Shown: positions 16,233 through 24,866 of the stretch, one piece after another | How positions within the stretch are numbered: the first letter of the stretch is position 1 | How the letters are laid out: every line of letters begins with the position of its first letter | Source of the DNA: Arthrobacter_E sp041360795 | GTDB lineage: Bacteria; Actinomycetota; Actinomycetes; Actinomycetales; Micrococcaceae | Assembly: GCF_041360795.1 (NCBI RefSeq) | Contig: NZ_JBFUPW010000002.1 | Span: forward strand, 590,101-654,100 | Reading direction: 5' to 3' | DNA: 64,000 bases | Position numbers and translations under genes: made by a program | Notes under the pieces: generated by a model | Database searches by the model: none | Told to the model about the DNA's origin: nothing | The model's input: only the letters and a program-made list of their open reading frames with translations

Positions 16233-16832
16233 TCAGGCCGCGCCGGGACCCAGCACCACGGCGAGCGGGTCCTGGAGGTTCGTAGCCAGCTCCACCCGGG
16301 CGATGCCGAGGGCGCCGGCGAGCTCGGTCGCGGACGCCTTGAGGCCCTCGGAGCTGTAGAAGACCACCGAACTCGGCTGGGCCACGCCCTGCCAGTTGCC
16401 GACGGGTCCCAGCGTCCAGCCGGCGGCGGTGACCTTGGCGCCGTAGCCGGCCGCGAGGCCCGCCGTCGTGGTGCCGTTGTACACGGACACGGGGCGCGAC
16501 TTGTCCACGGCCGCCGTGGTGGTGGGCGGAGCGGACGGGGCGGTCGCGCTCGGAGAAGGAGCCGGGGCCGATGCGGACGGCTTCGCCGACGGCTTGGCGG
16601 ATGGCTTCGCCGAAGCGCTCGAGGAGGCGGACGGCGAGGCCTTGGCCTCCGCCCGGGCGCCCATGGAGGGGAAGGCGAAGTACGCCACGAGGCCGATCAG
16701 CAGGGCGACGACGCCGGACGCCAGCAGGGGACGCAGCGCGGCGCCGGCGGAGGCCCTGGCGACACGGTGCACCCCGCGGCGTTCGGTGCCTTCCGGCACA
16801 TCATCGAATTCGTCCCGGGCGTATTTGGTCAT
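16233..16832 (-). CDS. LytR_C domain membrane protein
   Basis: A 199-residue protein with a short cytoplasmic N-terminus, one membrane segment (about 37-55, LASGVVALLIGLVAYFAF), a Lys/Pro/Ser/Ala-rich spacer (AKPSAKPSAKPSAS) and a C-terminal LytR_C domain (about 113-197, VSVYNGTTTAGLAAGYGAKV). LytR_C domains occur on LytR-CpsA-Psr ligases and on small companion proteins; here the catalytic LCP domain is absent. It is probably an envelope protein with an unknown partner. It begins 40 bases after the DUF3263 gene, so they are likely one operon. Confidence 0.82.
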   Translation of the reverse strand: MTKYARDEFDDVPEGTERRGVHRVARASAGAALRPLLASGVVALLIGLVAYFAFPSMGARAEAKASPSASSSASAKPSAKPSAKPSASAPAPSPSATAPSAPPTTTAAVDKSRPVSVYNGTTTAGLAAGYGAKVTAAGWTLGPVGNWQGVAQPSSVVFYSSEGLKASATELAGALGIARVELATNLQDPLAVVLGPGAA

Positions 16833-16872
16833 CGAGGCGCGTCCTCACGGAGTGGCAGGTGGTCCTACAGGT

Positions 16873-17196
16873 TCACGCGCCGTTGCCCAGGCGACGAGCA
16901 GTCCTGGCCCGGTGGCGCGACGTACGTAGTCTACGCAATCTCTTGACGAGCATGGGGTCATGCGCCAGAGCGGCCTGGCTGTCGATGACCTGATTGAGCT
17001 GCTGGTAGTAATGCGTGGCGGAGAGATCGAACAGTTCACGGATGGCCTGTTCCTTGGCTCCGGAGTACTTCCACCAGGACCGTTCGAACTCGAGAATCCG
17101 CTGGTCACGCTCCGACAATCCCGGAGCGGGCTGCGAGCCGTCAGGGGATCCGGGGTGGGCCGGAACACCGTCCGGCGACACTGCTGCCTCGGCCAT
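16873..17196 (-). CDS. DUF3263 protein
   Basis: A 107-residue actinobacterial protein. The conserved core is LSERDQRILEFERSWWKYSGAKEQAIRELF, followed by a predicted helix-turn-helix-like stretch (LSATHYYQQLNQVID) and a basic tail (KRLRRLRTSRHRARTARR). Its function is not established. The fold looks like a small DNA-binding protein related to sigma factor region 4, but that is inference. The ATG at 17196 follows GGGAGG; longer frames upstream have no support. It is divergent from ung and precedes the LytR_C gene. Confidence 0.83.
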   Translation of the reverse strand: MAEAAVSPDGVPAHPGSPDGSQPAPGLSERDQRILEFERSWWKYSGAKEQAIRELFDLSATHYYQQLNQVIDSQAALAHDPMLVKRLRRLRTSRHRARTARRLGNGA

Positions 17197-17272
17197 GTTT
17201 CCTCCCTTCACCGTGCGTCCTTTCCATGATAGATCCGAAATCACAACGATGTCATTTGGCACAATCAAGGGC

Positions 17273-18094
17273 ATGGACCAGCGCAGCCCCGCACACAGCC
17301 CCACCGGCTCCCAGGAGGCCTTCGCCTTCCCGGGCGAGGGATCGGGAACCGGAGAACACCCCCGCGACCCAGGGGCGTTCCGCCGCTTGGCCGACGAGGG
17401 CTGGGACGGGCTCGTGGAGAGCGGCGCCCTCCACCCGAGCTGGGCCGCGGCCCTCTCGCACGAAGGTCCGGCCCTGGGCTCCGTGATCCGCTGGCTCGCC
17501 ACCGAGGAAGAAAGCGGCGCCCGGGTCCTCCCGCCGGCGCCCGCGCTGTTCACCGCCTTCCGGCGCCCGCTCGACGACGTGAAGGTCCTGATCCTGGGCC
17601 AGGACCCCTACCCGACGCCCGGCCACGCCATGGGGCTGTCCTTCTCGGTCGCCCCGGACTGCCGCCCGGTGCCGCGCAGCCTGGGCAACATCTTCCGGGA
17701 ACTCCACGACGATCTGGGCCTCGCCACTCCGACCCACGGCGATCTGAGCCGGTGGGCGGACCAGGGCGTCCTCCTCCTGAACCGGGTGCTCAGCGTCGAG
17801 GCGGGGAACGCCGGCTCGCACCGCAGGCACGGCTGGGAGGAGTTCACGACGGCGGCGATCCGGGCCGTCGTCGCACGCAGGACTCCCGACGGGAAGCACC
17901 GTCCCCTCGTAGCGGTCCTCTGGGGCCGCGACGCCGCAGGCGTCACCCCCTTGCTGGACGGCTGCCCGACGGTGAGCAGCGCCCATCCCAGCCCTTTGTC
18001 GGCGTCGCGCGGATTCTTCGGTTCGCGGCCCTTCAGCAAGGTCAACGAGCGGCTGGCGGAGCAAGGGGCGGAGCCTGTCGACTGGAGCCTCTGA
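17273..18094 (+). CDS. ung: Uracil-DNA glycosylase, family 1
   Basis: A 273-residue base-excision repair enzyme that removes uracil from DNA. The water-activating motif GQDPYP and the DNA-intercalation motif HPSPLSASRGFFGSRPFSKVN are both intact, as is LLLNRVLSVEAGNAGSHRRHGWEEFT. The N-terminal 50 residues before the catalytic core are variable. The start is uncertain: ATG at 17249 or at 17273. Neither has a ribosome site. A CACAAT hexamer seven bases before the second suggests a leaderless transcript, so 17273 is used here. Confidence 0.93.
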   Translation: MDQRSPAHSPTGSQEAFAFPGEGSGTGEHPRDPGAFRRLADEGWDGLVESGALHPSWAAALSHEGPALGSVIRWLATEEESGARVLPPAPALFTAFRRPLDDVKVLILGQDPYPTPGHAMGLSFSVAPDCRPVPRSLGNIFRELHDDLGLATPTHGDLSRWADQGVLLLNRVLSVEAGNAGSHRRHGWEEFTTAAIRAVVARRTPDGKHRPLVAVLWGRDAAGVTPLLDGCPTVSSAHPSPLSASRGFFGSRPFSKVNERLAEQGAEPVDWSL

Positions 18095-18124
18095 GGCTCG
18101 CTCGAGACCATCCGGGACGGGCCC

Positions 18125-18143
18125 TTAGGGTAGGCTCACCTCA
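18125..18143. promoter_or_regulatory. DtxR/IdeR iron box
   Basis: The 19 bases TTAGGGTAGGCTCACCTCA match the DtxR consensus at 15 positions. The box covers a TAGGCT -10 element and reaches the first base of the start codon, so iron-loaded IdeR would block the promoter directly. Confidence 0.78.
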
Positions 18144-18970
18144 TGACTGAAACCCCCGCGCGCCGCCCGTCGAAGCCCTGGTGCACCCTCGAAGTGCTCC
18201 GTACCGAACGGGTCAGCGAACACATGGTGCGGGTTCACGCGGGAGGCCCCGGATTCGCCGGATTCGTCCTGAACGACTTCACGGACCGCTACGTCAAGAT
18301 CGCCTTCCCGCGCCCCGGCGTGACCTACCCGGAGCCGTTCGACCCCGCCTGGGCGCAGGAGCACCTCTCCCCCGCGGAACAACCCGTGACCCGGACCTAC
18401 ACGATCCGTCACGTGGACCTGGACGCGCGGGAACTGGCCATCGACTTCGTGGTGCACGGTGACGAGGGGCTCGCGGGACCGTGGGCGGCCCGCGCGGTTC
18501 CCGGAGACCGGTTCACCTTCCGCGGACCGGGCGGCGGTTACTCCCCCAGCCCCGACGCCGACTGGCACCTCCTGCTGGGTGACGATTCGGCGCTGCCCGC
18601 CGTCTCGGCAGCCCTGGAAGCCCTTCCGGCCGACGCGCGCGGACTGGCGCTGATCGAAGTGGACACCGAGGCCGATGTCCAGGAGCTGACGGCGCCCTCC
18701 GGCGTCGAGCTCTCCTGGCAGTTCCGCCGTGGCGTGCCCGCCGGTGAGAGCACTGTGCTGGTCGACGCAGTGTCTGCGCACGAGTTCCCGGAGGGCAAGG
18801 TCCAGGCCTTCGTGCACGGAGAGCGCGGGCTGGTCAAGGCACTGCGCGACGAACTGATCAAGAGGCGCGGCCTGGACCGTAAGGACGTGTCGATCTCCGG
18901 CTACTGGGCCTACGGCCGGGTCGAGGATCAGTTCCAGGCGGAGAAGAAGACGGAGATCGGCAAGATCTGA
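18143..18970 (+). CDS. Siderophore-interacting protein (FAD-dependent ferric-siderophore reductase)
   Basis: A 275-residue cytoplasmic flavoprotein of the ViuB/SIP family, which releases iron from imported ferric siderophores by reduction. The FAD-binding barrel (about 15-130) contains RTYTIRHVD. The C-terminal domain contains LLGDDSALPAVSAALEALP and ends SGYWAYGRVEDQFQAEKK, typical of SIP proteins. No ribosome site is seen and a -10 element lies six bases before the ATG, so the mRNA is probably leaderless. The overlapping iron box ties it to the IdeR regulon. It stands alone; siderophore transport genes are elsewhere. Confidence 0.92.
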   Translation: MTETPARRPSKPWCTLEVLRTERVSEHMVRVHAGGPGFAGFVLNDFTDRYVKIAFPRPGVTYPEPFDPAWAQEHLSPAEQPVTRTYTIRHVDLDARELAIDFVVHGDEGLAGPWAARAVPGDRFTFRGPGGGYSPSPDADWHLLLGDDSALPAVSAALEALPADARGLALIEVDTEADVQELTAPSGVELSWQFRRGVPAGESTVLVDAVSAHEFPEGKVQAFVHGERGLVKALRDELIKRRGLDRKDVSISGYWAYGRVEDQFQAEKKTEIGKI

Positions 18971-18998
18971 CGCACCACCAAGATCGAGTGCTCCATAG

Positions 18999-19037
18999 GA
19001 CGCCGAAAACCCCCGGATTCCGGGGGTTTTCGGCGTC
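18999..19037 (+). terminator. Bidirectional terminator after the siderophore-interacting protein gene
   Basis: A perfect 18-bp stem (18999-19016 with 19020-19037) with a three-base loop and A4/T4 tracts within the arms. Confidence 0.85.
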
Positions 19038-19120
19038 GTGCGGTGGGCCCACACCGGCGAGGGCCCCGGGGTGAGGCACGAGCCCTGGGAGCCGGTGGGG
19101 ACGATCGATGAGTGGAGGGG

Positions 19121-20980
19121 TCAGCGGCGGCGGGTCCTGCGGCGCTCGTTGCTGGACAGACCGGACGTCAGCGGCCGGGCGAGACTGTCGCCGAGCACGA
19201 TGCCCGCGGCGATCCCGAGCACCACGGCCACCGCGTTGAGCATGCCGCCCGCGCCGTTGAGGAAGTCGTCCCCGTTGATGGTCAGGGTGTACATGGACCG
19301 GAAGATCCGCAGACCCGGCAAGAGGATGAGCGCGGCCGGGACGGCGACCACCAGCTGAGGGGCGCCCATCCGCAGGGCCACCACGCGGGCGAGGAAACCG
19401 ATCACCACGGCCGAGACCGCGGGTCCCATCCGGTCCCCCACGCCCACCTGGGCGATGCCCAGCAGCACGAAGTACCCGACGATCCCCACCGCCATGGTCG
19501 GGAGCACGAGCCGCACGGGCGACTGCTCCGTCACGGTGATCGCCACGAGGGACACGGCCACCAGGACCACCTGGAACCAGAAGTCGTACGCCGGAGGGAA
19601 CGTCGCCGTGACGTTGATGTCCGGCATGCCCGTGAGGTTGCCCGCCACGAACGCCACACCGATGCCCGAGACGATCGCGCCGAACGTCAGCATCGCGGAA
19701 AGCAGACGCCCGGCGGCCGTCACGGGGAATCCGTTGATCGCATCCTGCACCGCGGAGACCAGACGCCCCGTGGGCAGGAGCAGCAGAATACCGCCGGCCA
19801 CCACGATCGAAGGCGCGATGTTCGCCCCGAACCGCCAGAGCAACAGCGCCAGGAATGTCACGAAGAACGACGACGCCGCCGTGGCGTAGAAGTCCGGGAC
19901 CCGCCAGCGCGCCAGCTGCCGGGACACCAGATCCACCACGAGGGACGAGACGAACGCGATCGACGAGGCCAGGAGGCCGCCGCCCAGGACGCCCACGAAC
20001 GCGGCGGCGAACACGCCGAAGGCCAGCGTGACCATCCAGCGGGCGAAGGGTTTGGGCCGCTTGAGGATCTCGTCCAGCCGCTTATTGGCCTCCTTGCGGC
20101 TCACGCCACCCGCGGCGATGTCCGAAACGAGCTGATGCACCTCGGACAGCCCCGCGTAGTTGCTGGTCCACGAGCGCACCACGCGGAGCAGGGTGATGGG
20201 GGTCTGATCCTTCGGGGCGTAGTTGATGGACACCGACTGATTGGTGATGTCCACCTCGACGTTCTTCAGCCCCAGCGCCGCCGTGACCGCGATGATGCTG
20301 GTCTCGACCTCGAGGGCGCCGGCTCCGTACCGGAACATCGTCTCGGCCAGGCGGAGGGCGAAGTCGATCGTCTTGCGCGCCGACTCGTCCACGCCGCCCA
20401 CCCTGATGGTGGGGTTGGCGTACGGGCTGCCGGCCAGCCGGTCCACGATGCTCAGCGGGGCCGTCGGGGGCTGTTCGCCGCGCACGAGATTCCGCAGCAT
20501 GCGCTTGGCGGAGGTGGTGGCGCGCAGTTCGGCCGGGGTCAGCGGCTCGGTCTTGGGCAGGCCGTCCGTGGTCGGCCGGGCCTGCGCGGCCGTGGTCTTG
20601 CCGGGCCGCGTTCCGGACCGTGCGGGGCCCGCCCCGCGGCCGGGGGTGCGTCCGGGGTTGCGGGGTGAGGAGGAGCTCGCGGCGGGCCGCGCCGGGACTG
20701 GGACGGGAATGCGTCCCGTGCCGGCGCTCTGCACGGGCGCTTTCGGGACAGGCGCTTTCGGCACGGGCACTCGGGGCATCGGGCCCGCGGCGTCCAGGGG
20801 GCGGTCCGTGCGCGGAGCGGACGACGACGGCGCACCCTCCCCGGGCTGCGCCGCGCCCTCGGCGGGGCGAGGGTCGGCGGCGGGCGGCTGCGCGCCGTCG
20901 TCGTCGCCGCGTCGGGGGCTGTTCGCGGCGGACGTCGTCCTGGCGTCCGGATCGCTGCGGTGCGGCTCTCTGGCGTTCAT
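19121..20980 (-). CDS. ThrE-type threonine/serine exporter with long disordered N-terminus
   Basis: A 619-residue membrane protein. The first 200 residues are Pro/Ala/Arg-rich, include the repeat VPVPKAPVPKAP, and are probably disordered and cytoplasmic. The ThrE domain follows from about residue 205 (AETMFRYGAGALEVETSIIAVTAALGL), and then about ten hydrophobic segments make up the export channel and the DUF3815 half. Corynebacterium glutamicum ThrE exports L-threonine and L-serine by proton motive force; that function is inferred here. The ATG at 20980 has GGGAG five bases upstream. The gene begins 34 bases after the FemX-like gene stop, so the two may be cotranscribed. Confidence 0.88.
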   Translation of the reverse strand: MNAREPHRSDPDARTTSAANSPRRGDDDGAQPPAADPRPAEGAAQPGEGAPSSSAPRTDRPLDAAGPMPRVPVPKAPVPKAPVQSAGTGRIPVPVPARPAASSSSPRNPGRTPGRGAGPARSGTRPGKTTAAQARPTTDGLPKTEPLTPAELRATTSAKRMLRNLVRGEQPPTAPLSIVDRLAGSPYANPTIRVGGVDESARKTIDFALRLAETMFRYGAGALEVETSIIAVTAALGLKNVEVDITNQSVSINYAPKDQTPITLLRVVRSWTSNYAGLSEVHQLVSDIAAGGVSRKEANKRLDEILKRPKPFARWMVTLAFGVFAAAFVGVLGGGLLASSIAFVSSLVVDLVSRQLARWRVPDFYATAASSFFVTFLALLLWRFGANIAPSIVVAGGILLLLPTGRLVSAVQDAINGFPVTAAGRLLSAMLTFGAIVSGIGVAFVAGNLTGMPDINVTATFPPAYDFWFQVVLVAVSLVAITVTEQSPVRLVLPTMAVGIVGYFVLLGIAQVGVGDRMGPAVSAVVIGFLARVVALRMGAPQLVVAVPAALILLPGLRIFRSMYTLTINGDDFLNGAGGMLNAVAVVLGIAAGIVLGDSLARPLTSGLSSNERRRTRRR

Positions 20981-21014
20981 GAGGACTCCCTGCGCTTCGG
21001 AGCCGCGGTGCGGC

Positions 21015-22094
21015 TCAGTAGAACTGCTGACCGGTGCGGCGGGTGTGGATCTGGCGGACCACCCGTTCACCGATCCTTGCCCACACTGTGTACTTCACGG
21101 GGCTGAGCACTTGGTCATAACATCCCACGAAGTCGGTGACAGTCTTCGAGAAGCTGGTCTTGAAGAGACCCAGGCCGTAATGCGGGTGCTCCGGGTCCTT
21201 GATGCTCGCCGCGGGCGGGGTGCCGCAGAGGTCGTATTCGGTGCAGCCGAGGGCCTTCATGTCGTTCATGGCCTGCCACTGGACCAGGTGCGAGTCACCG
21301 TACTGGTTGCGCTTCTGCAGCGACCCGCCGTCCTTGTACGTGCCCTTGTGGCCGTAGTTGATGACGAAGGCTCCCACCGAAGGCACACCGTTTTCGTGGA
21401 CGAAGTACAGGTGGCCCTGCCCGCGCTCCATGAATCCGCCCCAGAAGCGGCGGAAGTAGTCGTACTCGCGGGGCCGAACGGTGGCCTTGGTCTCGAGGGT
21501 CCCGTTCATAAGCGAGTACATCGCGCGGAAGTCCTCTTCCGTGGCCTCGCCCTTGCGGACCTCGACACCCTCGCGGAGGGCGCGGCGGACCGCGTTCCGG
21601 CCGCGGGAGGAGAAGCTCTTGAGGATGTCCTCGGTCTCCGGCGAGATGTCCAGGACCACCGTGTGGTCATTGGGCTGGAGGTTCGGCGTCTTGAGCGCGC
21701 CCAGGCCGTTCAGCACGGCGCGCGAGGTGTCCGTGGCCACGAGGTCCGGTTCGATCTTGATCGCGAAGACCCCGAGGCGCTCCCGCTTCACGAACTCGGC
21801 GTTGGCGGTGAAGATCCCCGGGAGATCCTGGACGCCGGACACGTCCGGGCCCTTGATCATGTACCAGTAGCGGCCCAGGAGCGGGATGCGCTTCTCCAGC
21901 ACCAGGTTGTAGCTGCTGTACTCCGCGCACTCGTGGACCACGTGCCGGATGTCCCAGCCGTAGTGCTTCTTGACCGATGCGTAGGCCTCGGACTGCAGCA
22001 GGTTGCCGCCGTTCGGGTTGGCCGTGACCAGCTCGTCCCAGCGCGCGATCTCATCGTCGGTGGCAAAGCGGGCGGTGAAGGTTCGCAAGGTCAC
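21015..22094 (-). CDS. FemX-like peptidoglycan bridge aminoacyltransferase
   Basis: A 359-residue FemABX-family protein. These enzymes use aminoacyl-tRNA to add the first residues of the interpeptide bridge to the lysine of lipid II. Two GNAT-like halves can be seen. The family pattern includes NLLQSEAYASVKKHYGW near the N-terminus, the tract SSRGRNAVRRALREGVEVR in the middle, and YKDGGSLQKRNQYGDSHLVQWQAMNDMKALG with GLGLFKTSFS toward the end. A Lys-type peptidoglycan with an amino acid bridge is normal for Arthrobacter, so the context fits. GTG at 22094 is preferred (AGGA nine bases upstream); TTG at 22103 is possible. Confidence 0.85.
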   Translation of the reverse strand: MTLRTFTARFATDDEIARWDELVTANPNGGNLLQSEAYASVKKHYGWDIRHVVHECAEYSSYNLVLEKRIPLLGRYWYMIKGPDVSGVQDLPGIFTANAEFVKRERLGVFAIKIEPDLVATDTSRAVLNGLGALKTPNLQPNDHTVVLDISPETEDILKSFSSRGRNAVRRALREGVEVRKGEATEEDFRAMYSLMNGTLETKATVRPREYDYFRRFWGGFMERGQGHLYFVHENGVPSVGAFVINYGHKGTYKDGGSLQKRNQYGDSHLVQWQAMNDMKALGCTEYDLCGTPPAASIKDPEHPHYGLGLFKTSFSKTVTDFVGCYDQVLSPVKYTVWARIGERVVRQIHTRRTGQQFY

Positions 22095-22298
22095 GGCTTC
22101 CAATCCTGAGGTGGCTGAACGGCTGTCGTCAGTCTATCCGGCGGCCCCTGTCCGGATGCTGTGGAACGGGTCTCAGAGAGCCACCCGGAACGCCACAGGG
22201 CGGCGGGAATCCGCCGCCCTTCGCCGTCCCGGAGCCTTCGGCGGTTCAGAGGTGATCTTGCTCCCAGGCGTGTCCCGGGAGCGGGGGCGCGAACGCCC

Positions 22299-23696
22299 TC
22301 AGCACTCCACGACGTTGACGGCAAGTCCGCCCAGCGCCGTCTCCTTGTACTTGGTGGACATGTCCTTGCCGGTCTCCCGCATCGTGATGATGACCTCGTC
22401 GAGGGACACCCGGTGCGTGCCGTCGCCCCAGAGCGCCATCTTGGTGGCGTTGATGGCCTTCGCCGCGGCGATGGCGTTGCGCTCGATGCACGGCACCTGG
22501 ACCAGGCCGCCGATGGGATCGCAGGTCAGGCCCAGATTGTGCTCCATCGCGATCTCCGCGGCGTTCTCCACCTGCGCAGGGGTGCCGCCCATGACCTCGG
22601 CGAGTCCCGCCGCAGCCATGGAGGACGCCGAGCCGACCTCGCCCTGGCAGCCGACCTCCGCGCCGGAGATGGAGGCCTGCTCCTTGTAGAGCACGCCGAC
22701 GGCGCCGGCGGCCAGCAGGAACCTGACCACCACATCGTCCTTGTCCTGCTGGGTGGCGTTCTCCATGCCGGGTGCATAGTTCAGCGCGTAGTACAGCACG
22801 GCCGGGATGATGCCCGCGGCGCCATTGGTGGGCGCCGTGACGACGCGGCCGCCGCTCGCGTTCTCCTCGTTGACGGCCAGCGCCACGAGGTTGACCCACT
22901 CCTGCCAGTACTTGGGGTCGCGGTCCTTGTCCTCCTTGAGGAGGCGATCGTGCCAGTCGGGAGCGCGACGGCGGACGTTCAAGCCACCCGGCAGCAGGCC
23001 TTCGCGGTGGATGCTCTTCTCGACGCATGCCTCCATGACGGCCCAGATCTTGAGCAGACCCTCACGGATCTCCTCCTCGGTCCTGCTCGCCTTCTCATTG
23101 ATGAGCATGATGTCGGAGATGCCCAGGCCCTTGCTGTGGCAGCGCCCGAGCAGCTCGGCGGCCGTGCGGAACGGCAGCGGAAGCTCCTTCTTGGACTCTT
23201 CCAGCTCCTGCTTGGCCTGCTGCTCCTCGCCCTCGCGGACGATGAACCCGCCGCCCACGGAGAAGAAGGTGGCCGCGTGGAGGATCTCGCCGTCGGCGTC
23301 CTTCACGGCGAACTTCATGCCGTTCGTGTGGCGCGGGAGCACGGTCAGCGGGTGCTGGATCATGTCCGCGACGCCGTAGTCGAGGCGCACCTCGCCGGCG
23401 AAGGTGACGGTGCCGCTCTCCTCGATCGCGGCGAGCCGCTCCTCCACCTCCTCCGGCAGGATCTTGTCCGGGTAGTAGCCCTCCAGTCCGAGGAGCACGG
23501 CGGTGAAGGTGCCGTGCCCGCGGCCGGTGGCTGCGAGGGAGCCGTAGAGGTCGACGGCGAGGCCTGCCACGCGGGGCAGCAGGCCGGCGTCGCGCACCTC
23601 CTGGGCGAAGACCGCGGCCGCCAGCATCGGCCCCACGGTATGGGAGCTGGACGGGCCCACGCCGATCTTGAAGAGCTCAAAAACACCAACGGCCAC
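22299..23696 (-). CDS. sdaA: L-serine ammonia-lyase, single-chain iron-sulfur type
   Basis: A 465-residue enzyme that turns L-serine into pyruvate and ammonia. It joins the beta and alpha domains in one chain. It starts MAVGVFELFKIGVGPSSSHTVGPM, the family signature, and ends VNVVEC. Conserved cysteines that hold a 4Fe-4S cluster are seen in GLTCDPIGGLVQVPCIERN and at the C-terminal Cys. It is third in the gcvP-gcvT-sdaA unit, 12 bases after gcvT, and so lies under glycine riboswitch control. That gives a route from glycine through serine to pyruvate. Confidence 0.93.
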   Translation of the reverse strand: MAVGVFELFKIGVGPSSSHTVGPMLAAAVFAQEVRDAGLLPRVAGLAVDLYGSLAATGRGHGTFTAVLLGLEGYYPDKILPEEVEERLAAIEESGTVTFAGEVRLDYGVADMIQHPLTVLPRHTNGMKFAVKDADGEILHAATFFSVGGGFIVREGEEQQAKQELEESKKELPLPFRTAAELLGRCHSKGLGISDIMLINEKASRTEEEIREGLLKIWAVMEACVEKSIHREGLLPGGLNVRRRAPDWHDRLLKEDKDRDPKYWQEWVNLVALAVNEENASGGRVVTAPTNGAAGIIPAVLYYALNYAPGMENATQQDKDDVVVRFLLAAGAVGVLYKEQASISGAEVGCQGEVGSASSMAAAGLAEVMGGTPAQVENAAEIAMEHNLGLTCDPIGGLVQVPCIERNAIAAAKAINATKMALWGDGTHRVSLDEVIITMRETGKDMSTKYKETALGGLAVNVVEC

Positions 23697-23708
23697 GGTT
23701 CTTACCGC

Positions 23709-24833
23709 CTAACGCTCACGCTTGTAGAAGGGCAGGGAGACCACTTCGAACGGTTCCGCCTTGCCGCGCAGATCGATGTCCAGCGCGGTGCCCGGTTCAG
23801 TGTAAGCCACATCCACGTAGGCCAGAGCCACCGGATATCCGAGGGTCGGGCTGGGCTGACCGGAGGTGACCTCGCCCACCACGACGCCGTCCTTCAGGAC
23901 GTTGTAGTGGCTGCGGCCGGCGCGGCGGCCCAGGCCCTTCAGACCCACCAGACGGCGGCCCGAGGTGGTCCCCACACCGTTCTCCTTGGCGGCTTCGAGG
24001 GCGGCACGGCCGACGAAATCGCCGTCCTTGCTCTTGAGCGCGACCACGGGGCCGAGTCCCGCGGCGAAGGGGGTGCCTTCCCGGGAGAGCTCGTTGCCGT
24101 AGAGCGGCATGCCGGCCTCGAGGCGGAGCGAGTCACGCGACGCCAGGCCTGCCGGCACCAGTCCGTGGCCCTCGCCGGCGGACAGGAGCGCCTGCCACAG
24201 GGACGGGGCGGACTCGTTGCCCACGAAGATCTCGAAGCCGTCCTCGCCCGTGTAGCCCGTGCGGGCCAGCAGGAGGGACTCGCCGTTGATGGTGACCTCG
24301 ACGGCGGCGTAGTACTTCAGCCCGGTGACGGTCTCGTGCTCGTCCTCCGGCACCAGGGTGAGGAGGATCGCTTCCGCGTTCGGGCCCTGGACCGCGATGA
24401 GGGAGATGTCGGCCGAGGCGTTCGTGACGGTGACGTCGAAGCCCTCGGCACGCTGCTGGAGCTCCTCGGCGACGACGGGTGCGTTGCCCGCGTTCGGCAC
24501 CACGAGGAACTTCTCCTCGCCACGGCGGTAGACGATGAGGTCGTCGATGATCCCGCCGTCCTCCTGGCAGATCAGCGAGTACTTGGCCTTGCCTTCCGCG
24601 ATCGCGGACAGCTTGCCCACCAGGGCGTAGTCCAGGAAGGCGCCCGCGCCGGGGCCCTCCACCCAGACCTCACCCATGTGGGAGAGGTCGAAGAGGCCGG
24701 CAGCCTGGCGGACGGCGTGGTGTTCCGCCAGCTCGGAACCGTACTTGAGCGGCATCTGCCAGCCGCCGAAGTCGGTGAACGAGGCGCCCAGTTTCTCGTG
24801 CTCGGCGTACAGGGCTGTGTGGTTCTCAGTCAT
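23709..24833 (-). CDS. gcvT: Glycine cleavage system T protein (aminomethyltransferase)
   Basis: A 374-residue folate-dependent enzyme. It takes the aminomethyl group from the H-protein lipoyl arm, releases ammonia and makes 5,10-methylene-tetrahydrofolate. The family signature appears as HEKLGASFTDFGGWQMPLKYGSELAEH near the N-terminus, DLSHMGEVWVEGP near 48, and GLASRDSLRLEAGMPLYGNEL near 230. It follows gcvP by 33 bases and is followed at once by sdaA. Confidence 0.95.
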   Translation of the reverse strand: MTENHTALYAEHEKLGASFTDFGGWQMPLKYGSELAEHHAVRQAAGLFDLSHMGEVWVEGPGAGAFLDYALVGKLSAIAEGKAKYSLICQEDGGIIDDLIVYRRGEEKFLVVPNAGNAPVVAEELQQRAEGFDVTVTNASADISLIAVQGPNAEAILLTLVPEDEHETVTGLKYYAAVEVTINGESLLLARTGYTGEDGFEIFVGNESAPSLWQALLSAGEGHGLVPAGLASRDSLRLEAGMPLYGNELSREGTPFAAGLGPVVALKSKDGDFVGRAALEAAKENGVGTTSGRRLVGLKGLGRRAGRSHYNVLKDGVVVGEVTSGQPSPTLGYPVALAYVDVAYTEPGTALDIDLRGKAEPFEVVSLPFYKRER

Positions 24834-24866
24834 GGAGTGGATGTCCTTCGGTCCTGTGCGGCGGGT

